Numbered from the stretch's first letter, positions 46,810 to 54,905 are shown. The stretch: 64,000 nucleotides of DNA from Pseudomonas sp. RIT-PI-q (GCF_001297125.1 NZ_LHPC01000051.1:62001-126000); one strand, 5' to 3'. The notes: generated by a model from the letters alone, not told the origin. Program-made: numbers and translations.

Positions 46810-47519
46810 TGTGACGATCCAAATTGCAAATGCAGGCGAAAGTGCACGGGGTCGAGCAGGCTTTCGACCTGTTCCATGAAGCGGTTCTGCCGGTCGTAAG
46901 TGGTGCGCAGGGCTTTGAGAAACACCGTGCCGGTCGGACGGCCGAGCAGTTCGGCGTCTTCGGCGCTCAGGGGTTCAGCGCCGATCCATTGATCGCCGCG
47001 TTCGCCGATGTAGCCGTAGGCGGCCAGGGTGATGGTCAGGGAGTTGTCGATCAGGCCGACGCGCGGCAGGCTTTCCAGGCCTCCGGTGGCGGGCATCAAT
47101 GAGCGTTCGAGGGAAACCAGTTTGCCGTCGGTGGAACGGCGGCGCCGATCGAGGGTAATGAATTGGTCGGTGCCGAAACGCGACAGCAGGTCCGGACGGG
47201 TTACCGCCTCCAGCCGCAGCACTTCGGTATTGATAAACGCGCCACTGTCCGCCAGGGCCTGGGCCCAGCCACTGCGCTGATCGAGCACCACACCGTCGAA
47301 CGTGACGATGGACCCGACCCCGCTTTGCGTCGCGATGTAGTGACGCCGTTTCAACTCGGCCAGGGCTTCACGCAGCGTACCTCGGCTGACTTTGAATTCT
47401 TGAGCCAACTGATGCTCACCCGGCAACAGAAAGCCGTCCTCCATGAGGCCGGTTTCGATGCGCCGGATGAGCTCGTCGACCACCCGTTGTTTCTTGTCAA
47501 ATCGTACCTGTCTAATCAT
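46806..47519 (-). CDS. GntR family regulator with UTRA domain
   Basis: 237 residues: GntR winged helix (about 10-72, GEHQLAQEFKVSRGTLREAL) followed by a UTRA ligand domain (about 90-230). First gene of the cluster and so likely its own regulator and that of the downstream hydrolase, permease and kinase. ATG 47519 is chosen over an upstream TTG. The ribosome binding site is weak. YegW is the E. coli counterpart by context. Confidence 0.88.
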   Translation of the reverse strand: MIRQVRFDKKQRVVDELIRRIETGLMEDGFLLPGEHQLAQEFKVSRGTLREALAELKRRHYIATQSGVGSIVTFDGVVLDQRSGWAQALADSGAFINTEVLRLEAVTRPDLLSRFGTDQFITLDRRRRSTDGKLVSLERSLMPATGGLESLPRVGLIDNSLTITLAAYGYIGERGDQWIGAEPLSAEDAELLGRPTGTVFLKALRTTYDRQNRFMEQVESLLDPVHFRLHLQFGSSQ

Positions 47520-47624
47520 GTACAAAGTGATAACCGAAACGGGTTGGGGCGAGCAAGGAATATTTAAGGGAAGTGACAGAAGGATGGGATTGTTCGTGAT
47601 AGCAGGGGTGAATCAAATACACCG

Positions 47625-47719
47625 CCATCGCGGGCAAGCCACGCTCCCACAGGTTATGTGTCGTTCACGTATATGCGATTGACATGTAACCTGTGGGAGC
47701 GTGGCTTGCCCGCGATGGC
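47625..47719. repeat. REP inverted pair (CGCGGGCAAGCCACG type)
   Basis: Inverted arms CCATCGCGGGCAAGCCACGC; extends to bases in the spacer (ACAGGTTA...TAACCTGT). Between araH and the UTRA regulator; no separate terminator is visible. Confidence 0.88.
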
Positions 47720-47741
47720 GTCCGCGAGATCAGCGAAAATC

Positions 47742-48710
47742 TTAGCGTTGTTTCAACCGGTCAATCACCACAGCCAGCAACAAGATCGAACCGCGAATCA
47801 CGTACTGATAAAAGGTATCGATGTTCTTCAGGTTCATCGCATTCTCAATGATCGCCAGAATCAACACCCCGGCAATCACATGCCGAATCATCCCGATCCC
47901 GCCGCTCAGCGACACCCCGCCCAGCACGCACGCCGAGATCACTGTCAGTTCGAAACCCTGACCAATCATCGGCTGCCCCGAGGTCATGCGCGACGCCAGG
48001 ATCACCCCGGCCAACGCGCCAATCACCCCGTGCACGGCGAAGATGATGATCTTGGTCCGGTCAACGTTGACCCCGGCCAGCAGCGCCGCTTCCTGGTTAC
48101 CGCCGATGGCCATGGTGTTGCGCCCGTAGGTGGTGTAATTCAGCAGCCAGCCGAAAAACAGGAAGCACACGAGGGTGATCAGGATCGGCACCGGCACGCC
48201 GAACAACTGGCCGTTGCCGAAGACGAAGAACGACTCCTGAGACACACCGACCGCTTTGCCGTTGGCAAAAATGTAAGCCAGACCGCGAACGATCTGCATG
48301 GTCGCCAGCGTGGTAATCAACGCATTGACCCGCAGCTTGGCAATCACGATCCCGTTGATCAGCCCGACAATCAGCCCCATCACCAGCGCCGCACTGACAC
48401 CGAGAAACACGCTGTCGGTGTCGCGCATCACCACCGCCGCCACCACGCCGGCACAGGCAATCACCGACCCCACCGACAAGTCGAAATGCCCCGACGCCAG
48501 GCAATACAACATGGTGCAGGCGGCAATTCCCGTGGTGGAAATCGCCAGGCCCAGCCCACGCATGTTCAGCGGCGAAAGGAAGTTGTCGATCAGCAAGGTG
48601 CAGAGGACGAAGATCCCGACAGCCGCCAGCAACATCACCCAGTCATCGAGAAAGCGCCGCAGGTCGAGCGGTTTGCGCTGGGTCGGCAGAGCGTTGTTTT
48701 GGATGGTCAT
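47742..48710 (-). CDS. araH: Arabinose/galactose ABC transporter permease
   Basis: 322 residues with about 8-10 helices of the ribose/arabinose-type permease family, including the EAA-like region (GGNQEAALLAGVNV). ATG at 48710 has GAGG upstream; a GTG two codons earlier is less likely. Third gene of araFGH, beginning 9 bp after the araG stop. Imports L-arabinose or D-galactose. Confidence 0.9.
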   Translation of the reverse strand: MTIQNNALPTQRKPLDLRRFLDDWVMLLAAVGIFVLCTLLIDNFLSPLNMRGLGLAISTTGIAACTMLYCLASGHFDLSVGSVIACAGVVAAVVMRDTDSVFLGVSAALVMGLIVGLINGIVIAKLRVNALITTLATMQIVRGLAYIFANGKAVGVSQESFFVFGNGQLFGVPVPILITLVCFLFFGWLLNYTTYGRNTMAIGGNQEAALLAGVNVDRTKIIIFAVHGVIGALAGVILASRMTSGQPMIGQGFELTVISACVLGGVSLSGGIGMIRHVIAGVLILAIIENAMNLKNIDTFYQYVIRGSILLLAVVIDRLKQR

Positions 48711-48719
48711 AGTCACCTC

Positions 48720-50261
48720 TCAGTTCGCCACGCCGTCAGCGCGTTGGCGTGGCAAAGCCAGCTGCAGCAGGTTGGATTCATTGGCCTGTTCGCGGGACAG
48801 TTCGCCGCGCATCGCGCCTTCGCAGAGCACCAGGATGCGGTCGGAAATGCCCATCACTTCCATCAGGTCGCTGGACACCACAATCACCGCGATACCGCTC
48901 TCGGCCAGGTTGTGGATGATCTGGTAGATCTCGGCTTTGGCGCCGATGTCGATGCCGCGAGTGGGCTCGTCGAGCAGCAGGACTTTCATCGGCATCGACA
49001 GCCAGCGACCGAGAATGGCCTTCTGCTGATTGCCGCCGGACAGGTACATGATTTTCTGCGCCGCGCTGGGCGTCTTCACTTTCAACGCCTTGATCTGCTT
49101 CTCGGCGTTGCCCTTTTCCCATAGGCCACGCAACAGGCAACCGAAGGTGGAATGGGCGCCGCGCGCGCTGATGTTGATGTTCTCGGCGACGCTTGCGAGC
49201 GGCAGGATGCCCTCCTTCTTGCGGTCTTCGGGGCACAGCAGAATCCCGGCGGCGATCGCATCGCGAGGTGAATGCAGTTTCAGTTCATGACCACGCAATT
49301 CGAGGCGTCCGGCGGTGTTGCGCGTCAGTCCGCTGAGCATGCGCAACAGCTCCGTACGCCCGGCGCCGACCAGACCGAACAGCCCGAGAATCTCGCCTTT
49401 GTGCGCGTCGAAACTCACCGGCTCACGCAAGCCCGGCCCGAGCAAACCGTCGACCCTGAGCGCAACCGCACCCCGCTGGCGCGAGCGGTAATCGTAGATG
49501 TCCTGGATGTCGCGGCCGACCATGCAGGTGACCAGTTGATCGTGGGTCAGCTCGCTCATGTCCTCGAAGGTACGCACGTAACGGCCGTCCTTGAACACCG
49601 TCACCGCGTTGCAGATGCGGAACACTTCTTCCATGCGGTGCGAGACATACAGCACCACTTTGCCCTCATCGCGCAGGCGAGTGATGATCGCCATCAAGCG
49701 ATCGATCTCCCGCGCCGACAGGCTGCTGGTCGGCTCATCAAAAGCAATCACATGCGCGCCACGAGACAACGCCTTGGCGATTTCCACCAGTTGGCGCTGG
49801 CCGAGGGACAGGCGCCCGACTTTCTCTTGCGGATCGATTTCATCGGCCAGGCCCTTGAGGCAGGCCAACGCTTGCTGGCGCAATGCGCCGCGATTGATCA
49901 GGCCGAAACTCGCCGGCAGATGACCGAGGAACAGGTTCTCCGCCACGGTCATTTCCGGCACCAGGTGCAGCTCCTGATGGATCACGGCAACGCGGCTGGC
50001 GATGCTGTCGGCGGTGGACTTGAAGACCATCGTTTGTTCGCCGATCTGCAGGTCGCCGCTGCTCGGTGTGTAGGCGCCGCCGAGGATTTTCAGCAGCGTC
50101 GACTTGCCGGCACCGTTCTCGCCCATCAACGCGTGAACCTGCCCCGGGTGGGCGACGAAGCTGATGCCGTCCAGCGCCTTCACGCCGGGAAAGGTCTTGC
50201 CGATCCCGTTGAAGCGCAAGCTGCCGCCGCGGTGTTCTTGTCTGTGTGTTTGCGCTTGCAT
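48720..50261 (-). CDS. araG: Arabinose/galactose ABC transporter ATPase (double domain)
   Basis: 513 residues with two ABC domains. The first has Walker A GENGAGKST near residue 46, and signature LSLGQRQ. The second has a degenerate Walker A-like GLVGAGRTEL and signature LSGGNQQ. This layout is the sugar importer type (AraG/XylG/RbsA). GAGG before the ATG at 50261. Confidence 0.93.
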   Translation of the reverse strand: MQAQTHRQEHRGGSLRFNGIGKTFPGVKALDGISFVAHPGQVHALMGENGAGKSTLLKILGGAYTPSSGDLQIGEQTMVFKSTADSIASRVAVIHQELHLVPEMTVAENLFLGHLPASFGLINRGALRQQALACLKGLADEIDPQEKVGRLSLGQRQLVEIAKALSRGAHVIAFDEPTSSLSAREIDRLMAIITRLRDEGKVVLYVSHRMEEVFRICNAVTVFKDGRYVRTFEDMSELTHDQLVTCMVGRDIQDIYDYRSRQRGAVALRVDGLLGPGLREPVSFDAHKGEILGLFGLVGAGRTELLRMLSGLTRNTAGRLELRGHELKLHSPRDAIAAGILLCPEDRKKEGILPLASVAENINISARGAHSTFGCLLRGLWEKGNAEKQIKALKVKTPSAAQKIMYLSGGNQQKAILGRWLSMPMKVLLLDEPTRGIDIGAKAEIYQIIHNLAESGIAVIVVSSDLMEVMGISDRILVLCEGAMRGELSREQANESNLLQLALPRQRADGVAN

Positions 50262-50325
50262 AACCACCTCATCGCAAAGATCAGGCGGCCCCGTTGCCAG
50301 GGCCGCCGATGAAATCAACCGCGCC

Positions 50326-51330
50326 TCAGTTCCACAGGCCGATCTTTTCCAGTTCCTGCTTGAAGTTGTCGCGCGTGATCAGCGTCACGTCGTCCATGGC
50401 GGTGTACTTCACCGGCTCTTTGCCGGTGGTGACCCACTCGTACATCATGCTGGCGGTGTTGTAGCCTTCGATGTGCGGGCTCGGCAGCATCGAGCCGTAG
50501 AAGCCGCTGTTGGCTTTCTTCAGTTCGCCGATGGCGTCGGTGCCATTGATGCCGATGCCGATCACATTGGCCGCGGCGAACCCGGCGCTTTCGGTGGCGC
50601 GCACGCCGCCCAGCACGGTGTTGTCGTTCATGCCGCCGATGATCAGGTTTTTTGCCGCGCCTGGCAGTTTCACCAGCGCCGAATTGGTGGCGTCCATGCT
50701 GCCCGGCACGTCGAGGGTTTTCAGCGCCGAGTACAGAATGTGCTCTTTCGGCATGCCGGCGTCTTGCAGGGCTTTGGCCGAGCCGTCGGTGCGCTTCTTG
50801 CCGGTGTCGAGTTCGTTGTAGGTGTTGATCACCGCGTAGGTGTCTTTCCATTCCCAACCGCGTTTTTTCGCTTCGGTGGCCATGGCGTTGCCTTGTTTCT
50901 GGCCGACTTCGAACGCCGCCATGCCGAGGTACGGAACGTCTTCCATGAACTTGCCGCTGGCATCGACGAAGCGGTCATCGACCGCGATCACTTTCAAACC
51001 GTTGAGCTTGGCCTTGGCCATGATCGCAGGGCCGAGGGACACGTCCGGCGGGCAGATCACGAACCCCTTGGCACCGTTGGCGGCGAGGCTGTCGATGGCC
51101 GAGAGGGTTTTTTCGCCATCCGGCACGGCGATCTTGATCAGGGTGAAGCCCTTCTCTTTACCCGCCTTTTCGGCGAACGCCCATTCAGTCTGGAACCAGG
51201 GCTCTTCCGCTTGCTTGACCAGAAAGCCGATCTTCACTTCTTCGGCCGCCAGCAGCGTGCTGCTCAGGCTGACCGCGGTGACCGCCAAAGCGGCACAGCA
51301 CAGGGTACGGATCCCACGACGACGATTCAT
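50326..51330 (-). CDS. araF: L-arabinose/D-galactose-binding periplasmic protein
   Basis: 334 residues. A signal peptide ends near LLAAEE, followed by KIGFLVKQAEEPWFQTEWAF, VPDGEKTLSAIDSLAA and GIGINGTDAI, which closely resemble E. coli AraF. AraF binds L-arabinose and D-galactose. AAGGAG precedes the ATG at 51330. The predicted promoter region contains an operator-like AATCATCATACGAT. Confidence 0.93.
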   Translation of the reverse strand: MNRRRGIRTLCCAALAVTAVSLSSTLLAAEEVKIGFLVKQAEEPWFQTEWAFAEKAGKEKGFTLIKIAVPDGEKTLSAIDSLAANGAKGFVICPPDVSLGPAIMAKAKLNGLKVIAVDDRFVDASGKFMEDVPYLGMAAFEVGQKQGNAMATEAKKRGWEWKDTYAVINTYNELDTGKKRTDGSAKALQDAGMPKEHILYSALKTLDVPGSMDATNSALVKLPGAAKNLIIGGMNDNTVLGGVRATESAGFAAANVIGIGINGTDAIGELKKANSGFYGSMLPSPHIEGYNTASMMYEWVTTGKEPVKYTAMDDVTLITRDNFKQELEKIGLWN

Positions 51331-51405
51331 AAGCTGACTCCTTGTTATTTTTTTTGAGAGTTTCAGAAATCGATGCAGCGTCAAAACCATGCAGCCAATA
51401 GTCAT

Positions 51406-51428
51406 ATCGTATGATGATTGGATTTCAA
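51406..51428 (-). promoter_or_regulatory. araFGH promoter region with GntR-type operator
   Basis: Minus strand: TTGAAA (51428-51423) followed by ATCATACGAT (51415-51406) in the spacer before a weak -10. The extended 14-mer AATCATCATACGAT is also upstream of the GntR gene at 54191-54204, so the FadR-type regulator probably binds both. Confidence 0.65.
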
Positions 51429-51458
51429 GCGTAGCTTCTCGCCTGAAACCCGTTTTAT

Positions 51459-52277
51459 TCAGTCGTGGTACATGACCGAGCGACCACCATCGATGGTGAT
51501 GCACGACGCGTTGATGAACGGCGCTTCATCGCTGGCCAGGAACACCGCGGTCATGGCCACTTCGATCGGCTGACCGATGCGCCGTGGCGGATGCAGATCG
51601 AAGGCGCGCTGACGCTCGACGTGAGGGTCGGCAAAGCCGTTCCAGTAATCGACGTTCAGTTGAGTTTCGATGTAGCCCGGCGCGATGGCGTTGACGCGAA
51701 TGCCCTTGGGCGCATATTCGATGCCCAGCGCGCGGGTCAGGCCGAGCAAACCATGCTTGGCCACCGGGTACGGGAAGCAACCGGGAATGATGTGAGTGGA
51801 ATGGGTCGAGGCGATGTTGATGATGCTGCCGATGCCCTGCTCGATCATCTGCGGCAGCACCGCCTTGCAGCCGTACCAGGCGCCGTCCAGATCGATGGCG
51901 AAGCAGCGGCGCCAGTCTTCTTCAGTCATTTGCAGTGGATCACGGAACACGTTGACCCCGGCGCAGTTGACCAGCACGTCGATCCGACCATGAAGCTCGA
52001 TGGCCAGCTTGGCCATGGCGTGCAAGTCTTGCTGGTTGGACACGTCGGCCTTGATCGCCTGGACATCAAAGCCCTTGTCCCGCCACTGGGCCGCGACGCT
52101 TTCGACTTTCTCGCCCTGGATATCGCTGATGACCAGTTTGGCTTGCTGCGAAGCGAAGGTCGCGACGATCGCCTCGCCGATACCTTGAGCGGCGCCGGTC
52201 AGCAGGACGACCTTGTTTCTCAGGCGTTCGCCCTTCGGCGGTTCGGGCACCGGTGGCAAGGAAAGAGGTTCAGCCAT
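51459..52277 (-). CDS. SDR sugar (galactose/arabinose) 1-dehydrogenase
   Basis: 272 residues. TGAAQGIG near residue 28, NCAG near 106, active-site Ser in INIASTHST and YPVAK in order. It sits between a sugar lactonase and AraFGH, so it most likely oxidises D-galactose (or L-arabinose) at C1 to the lactone. AAGGAGTCCTGATCC precedes the ATG. Its promoter and distal leader match those of dgoK, with a terminator-like hairpin between promoter and start. Confidence 0.88.
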   Translation of the reverse strand: MAEPLSLPPVPEPPKGERLRNKVVLLTGAAQGIGEAIVATFASQQAKLVISDIQGEKVESVAAQWRDKGFDVQAIKADVSNQQDLHAMAKLAIELHGRIDVLVNCAGVNVFRDPLQMTEEDWRRCFAIDLDGAWYGCKAVLPQMIEQGIGSIINIASTHSTHIIPGCFPYPVAKHGLLGLTRALGIEYAPKGIRVNAIAPGYIETQLNVDYWNGFADPHVERQRAFDLHPPRRIGQPIEVAMTAVFLASDEAPFINASCITIDGGRSVMYHD

Positions 52278-52362
52278 GGATCAGGACTCCTTTTCGAAGG
52301 CACGACAAAAGCCGGGCATCTGTCGATGCCCGGCCAAAAAGCTGTTTGGAAAATCGCTGCAT
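52270..52362 (-). CDS. Candidate leader peptide upstream of SDR gene
   Basis: 30-codon frame starting at ATG 52362, preceded by AGGTGA at the same distance as in the dgoK leader, and ending at a TGA inside the SDR start region (overlap CATGGCTGA). The hairpin at 52311-52334 lies within it. It may be a genuine leader peptide or the scar of a lost gene start. Codon use gives no clear answer. Confidence 0.3.
   Translation of the reverse strand: MQRFSKQLFGRASTDARLLSCLRKGVLIHG
52311..52334 (-). terminator. Attenuator-like hairpin between promoter and SDR gene
   Basis: Perfect 10-bp stem GCCGGGCATC / GATGCCCGGC with a four-base loop, followed on the minus strand by TTTTGT. It lies about 35 bp before the SDR start and about 80 bp after the predicted -10 box. 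It would be expected to terminate part of the transcription. Confidence 0.75.
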
Positions 52363-52415
52363 CACTTCACCTGTTTTGTTTTTTTAAGTGTGAGTGCGTG
52401 TCACTGATGGGGCTG

Positions 52416-52475
52416 ACTATAAACCCGGCCTGCCAATAATCTCAATATATAATTTTACATCCCATATTTAGGGAT
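52416..52475 (-). promoter_or_regulatory. SDR promoter with ATCCC-N7-GGGA element
   Basis: Minus strand: TTGAGA (52445-52440), 18 bp, TATAGT (52421-52416). The ATCCC-N7-GGGAT dyad, at 52475-52459, is at the same distance as in the dgo promoter. It touches the lactonase stop codon. Sequence between the boxes matches dgo closely. Confidence 0.8.
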
Positions 52476-53351
52476 TTATCCAGCGAAGCGAGTACAGGTT
52501 TTTCCGGGTACATCGACGCGAATCGATAACACGGCACCGTCCAATAGGTGATTGTGCGGGCTGGCGGCACTGGTGATGTACAGGGTTTTCAGGTCTTCAT
52601 CGCCGAACACGCAACTGGTGGGACGGCTGACGGGCAGTTCGATCATCCGATCGACACGGCCATCCGGCGCCAGTCTGAGCAGGCAGCTGCCGTCCCAGCG
52701 GGCGTTCCAGATAAAACCTTCGGTATCCATTGCCGAGCCATCGGGACCACCGCGCTGATGAGGGCCGAACCAGACTTTGGCCGGGTCGAGGTTTCCGTCA
52801 GTGCGGATGAAATGCTGATAGATCGTGCGGTCGAGGCTGTCGGCGAAATACACCGTGCTGGCGTCATCGCTCCACAGCAACGTATTGGGAATGCCCAAGC
52901 CTCGGAGCAACGGCGTGACGCGAGCATCGCGGTCGATACGAAACAGGCCACCGCAACGGCGCACGATGGGCACGTCTTCGCCCTGCGGACCGATGTTGTT
53001 TTGCATGGTGCCAAGCCAGAGCCGGCCCTGAGCATCGCAGCGCGCTTCGTTGGCGCGATTGCCCGGTTGCGGGTCGGCGACGCAGAGCAATGTCAGTCGC
53101 GGTTCCAGGCCGGGGGAATCCAGGTCTAGCCGGTACACGCCGCTGTTCAGGGTCACCAGCGCATCGCCGCTTTCGCAGGGAATGAAGGCGGACACGTGCT
53201 CGGGCATCTGCCAGATCTGCACGTTGGCGCCGATCAGCCGTAGCGCTTGTTTGCCGGCGATGTCGACCCAGTACAGCGCCTGGGTCGGCGCGTCCCAGAA
53301 CGGGCCTTCGCCGAGTCGTGCACGGTGTTCGGTCACTGCGGTCCAGTCCAT
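52476..53351 (-). CDS. SMP-30/gluconolaconase-type sugar lactonase
   Basis: 291 residues of the SMP-30/gluconolactonase beta-propeller family. Metal and substrate-site stretches are LGEGPFWDA at residues 12-20, NEARCDAQGRLWLGTM near 98-113 and GGPDGSAMDTEGFIWNA near 200. It should open the lactone produced by the adjacent SDR. AGGAGG immediately precedes the ATG. It follows the GntR gene on the same strand, with a REP pair between them. Confidence 0.9.
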   Translation of the reverse strand: MDWTAVTEHRARLGEGPFWDAPTQALYWVDIAGKQALRLIGANVQIWQMPEHVSAFIPCESGDALVTLNSGVYRLDLDSPGLEPRLTLLCVADPQPGNRANEARCDAQGRLWLGTMQNNIGPQGEDVPIVRRCGGLFRIDRDARVTPLLRGLGIPNTLLWSDDASTVYFADSLDRTIYQHFIRTDGNLDPAKVWFGPHQRGGPDGSAMDTEGFIWNARWDGSCLLRLAPDGRVDRMIELPVSRPTSCVFGDEDLKTLYITSAASPHNHLLDGAVLSIRVDVPGKTCTRFAG

Positions 53352-53382
53352 GAAACCTCCTGCGTTGTTCTTGTTTTTTTTA

Positions 53383-53449
53383 TCTAGGAGCCCGGCTTGC
53401 CGGCGATGGCGTCCTTCAGCTCGCCTTCGCCGGCAAGCCGGCTCCTACC
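53383..53449. repeat. REP inverted pair (GCCGGC type) overlapping a coding end
   Basis: Arms TAGGAGCCCGGCTTGCC and GGCAAGCCGGCTCCTA. Its right arm overlaps the last ~11 codons of the GntR gene and supplies its stop codon. Confidence 0.85.
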
Positions 53450-54153
53450 TTGTCGGCCATGACTTGTGGGTAGAAACGCTTGATGGCCAGGTCAGCGTTA
53501 TCGATCAGGGTCATGCAGGCCCAGACACCGCGCGCGGCATCCCGGGCGGCGATGGCGTCGGCCATGTCTTTGTGAATCGGCAAGGTGCGGCGCAGTTCGT
53601 CGGGGTCGGCGGCGGACACTTCGAACGACACCGCGAGCAGCGCGCCGAGGGCCGGGACCATTTGTTCGATGAATTGATTGTGGCTGGCGGCGAGGATGCA
53701 CTCGTGGAAAAACTGGTCGGCACGGTTGTAATCGACGCCGCTGTCGACTGCCCGTTCCAGAGCGTTATAGGCCTGAAGGATAGCGTGCACCTGTTCGGTG
53801 GTAGCGCGCTCGCACGCCCAGCGCACGGCCATCGGTTCGATGGTGCGGCGCAGGTCGAGCAGGTCGTCGACGAAGTTTTCCGGCAGGCCGCTGCGCGACA
53901 ACCAGCCTACGACTTGTGGATCGAAGAGGTTCCAGCGCCGCACCGGCAATACTCGCGTGCCGACCTTTGGCCCGACTTCGAGCATGCCTTTGGCGACCAG
54001 GGTTTTGATGGCTTCGCGGATGACCGTGCGGCTGACACCCAGTTGTTCGCCGAGGTCAGCTTCGACCTTGAGGGTCTCTCCGGGCTTCACTTGGCCTGCG
54101 GCAATCCAGCCGCCCAGCCAATCGACCGTCGACGCATGAAAACTGCTGGACAT
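53416..54153 (-). CDS. FadR-type GntR regulator of the sugar locus
   Basis: 245 residues: winged helix (about 8-72, LGEQLGVSRTVIREAI) and FCD ligand-binding domain (about 95-220). The ATG at 54153 has GAGG upstream. The last residues (KVGAGLPAKAS) are coded by a REP arm, not by gene-specific sequence. It is divergent to no gene but heads the set lactonase-SDR-araFGH. Operator-like sites lie in its own promoter and that of araF. Confidence 0.9.
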   Translation of the reverse strand: MSSSFHASTVDWLGGWIAAGQVKPGETLKVEADLGEQLGVSRTVIREAIKTLVAKGMLEVGPKVGTRVLPVRRWNLFDPQVVGWLSRSGLPENFVDDLLDLRRTIEPMAVRWACERATTEQVHAILQAYNALERAVDSGVDYNRADQFFHECILAASHNQFIEQMVPALGALLAVSFEVSAADPDELRRTLPIHKDMADAIAARDAARGVWACMTLIDNADLAIKRFYPQVMADKVGAGLPAKAS

Positions 54154-54190
54154 GGACACCTCAAAGCCATTCGCTATGGAGGCCCACGCT

Positions 54191-54214
54191 AATCATCATA
54201 CGATTGGGTGTCAA
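54191..54214 (-). promoter_or_regulatory. GntR gene promoter with its operator
   Basis: Minus strand TTGACA (54214-54209), 17 bp, weak -10 TAGCGT. The plus-strand 14-mer AATCATCATACGAT (54191-54204) sits in the spacer, so binding would block transcription (autoregulation). Confidence 0.65.
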
Positions 54215-54242
54215 TTTGATTTTCAGAAGTACACACAGGTCC

Positions 54243-54336
54243 ACTGTGGGAGCGGGCTTGCCCGCGATGAGGCCTTAACATTCAACATCAATGTCGCCTG
54301 TTACGCCGCTATCGCGGGCAAGCCCGCTCCCACAGT
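54243..54336. repeat. REP inverted pair (CGCGGGCAAGCCCGC type)
   Basis: Inverted arms CACTGTGGGAGCGGGCTTGC between the DUF1285 gene end and the GntR promoter region. Confidence 0.88.
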
Positions 54337-54344
54337 GTTGTGTG

Positions 54345-54905
54345 TTATGGCTCCAGGCCGATGGGGAAGAACTCGCCGCCACTCCACACGCCCAGCCAGC
54401 GCTCGCCGTCGATCTCGCGACTCACCGCCAGCTCCACCAGTTGATAGAACACGTTACGGTGGATCAGCGCTTCAAGGTTGGTGCGCACATGCACGTATGG
54501 CGCGGGCTCTTGCGTCACCGGATCGATCACCACGCGAATCGGGTGTTCGGCGCCGGCCTCGGCGGTTTCGTCAACGTTGGTAGTGAAGCGCAAGACCTGG
54601 GCTTCGCCCTCGCCCTCCACTTCCACGGCAATCGCCACGAACGGCGCGTCGTCGACCTTGATGCCGACTTTCTCGACCGGGGTAATGAGGAAGTAATCAT
54701 CGCCGTCGCGGCGGATGATGGTGGAGAACAGCTTGACCATCGGCTTGCGCCCGATCGGCGTGCCCAGGTAATACCAGGTGCCGTCGCGGGCGATGCGCAT
54801 GTCGATGTCGCCGCAGAAGTCGGGGTTCCACAGGTGGACCGGCGGCAAGCCTTTGGTTTTGGGGATTTGCCCCAACAAGTCGTTGGCTTTTTGCGGGCCA
54901 CTCAT
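54345..54905 (-). CDS. DUF1285 domain protein
   Basis: 186 residues matching DUF1285 (VHLWNPDFCGDIDMRIARDG, GRKPMVKLFSTIIRRDGDDY). A conserved protein of unknown function common in Pseudomonas. GGAGAACGCC precedes the ATG. It follows the DUF4823 lipoprotein by 17 bp and is probably co-transcribed with it. Confidence 0.92.
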   Translation of the reverse strand: MSGPQKANDLLGQIPKTKGLPPVHLWNPDFCGDIDMRIARDGTWYYLGTPIGRKPMVKLFSTIIRRDGDDYFLITPVEKVGIKVDDAPFVAIAVEVEGEGEAQVLRFTTNVDETAEAGAEHPIRVVIDPVTQEPAPYVHVRTNLEALIHRNVFYQLVELAVSREIDGERWLGVWSGGEFFPIGLEP

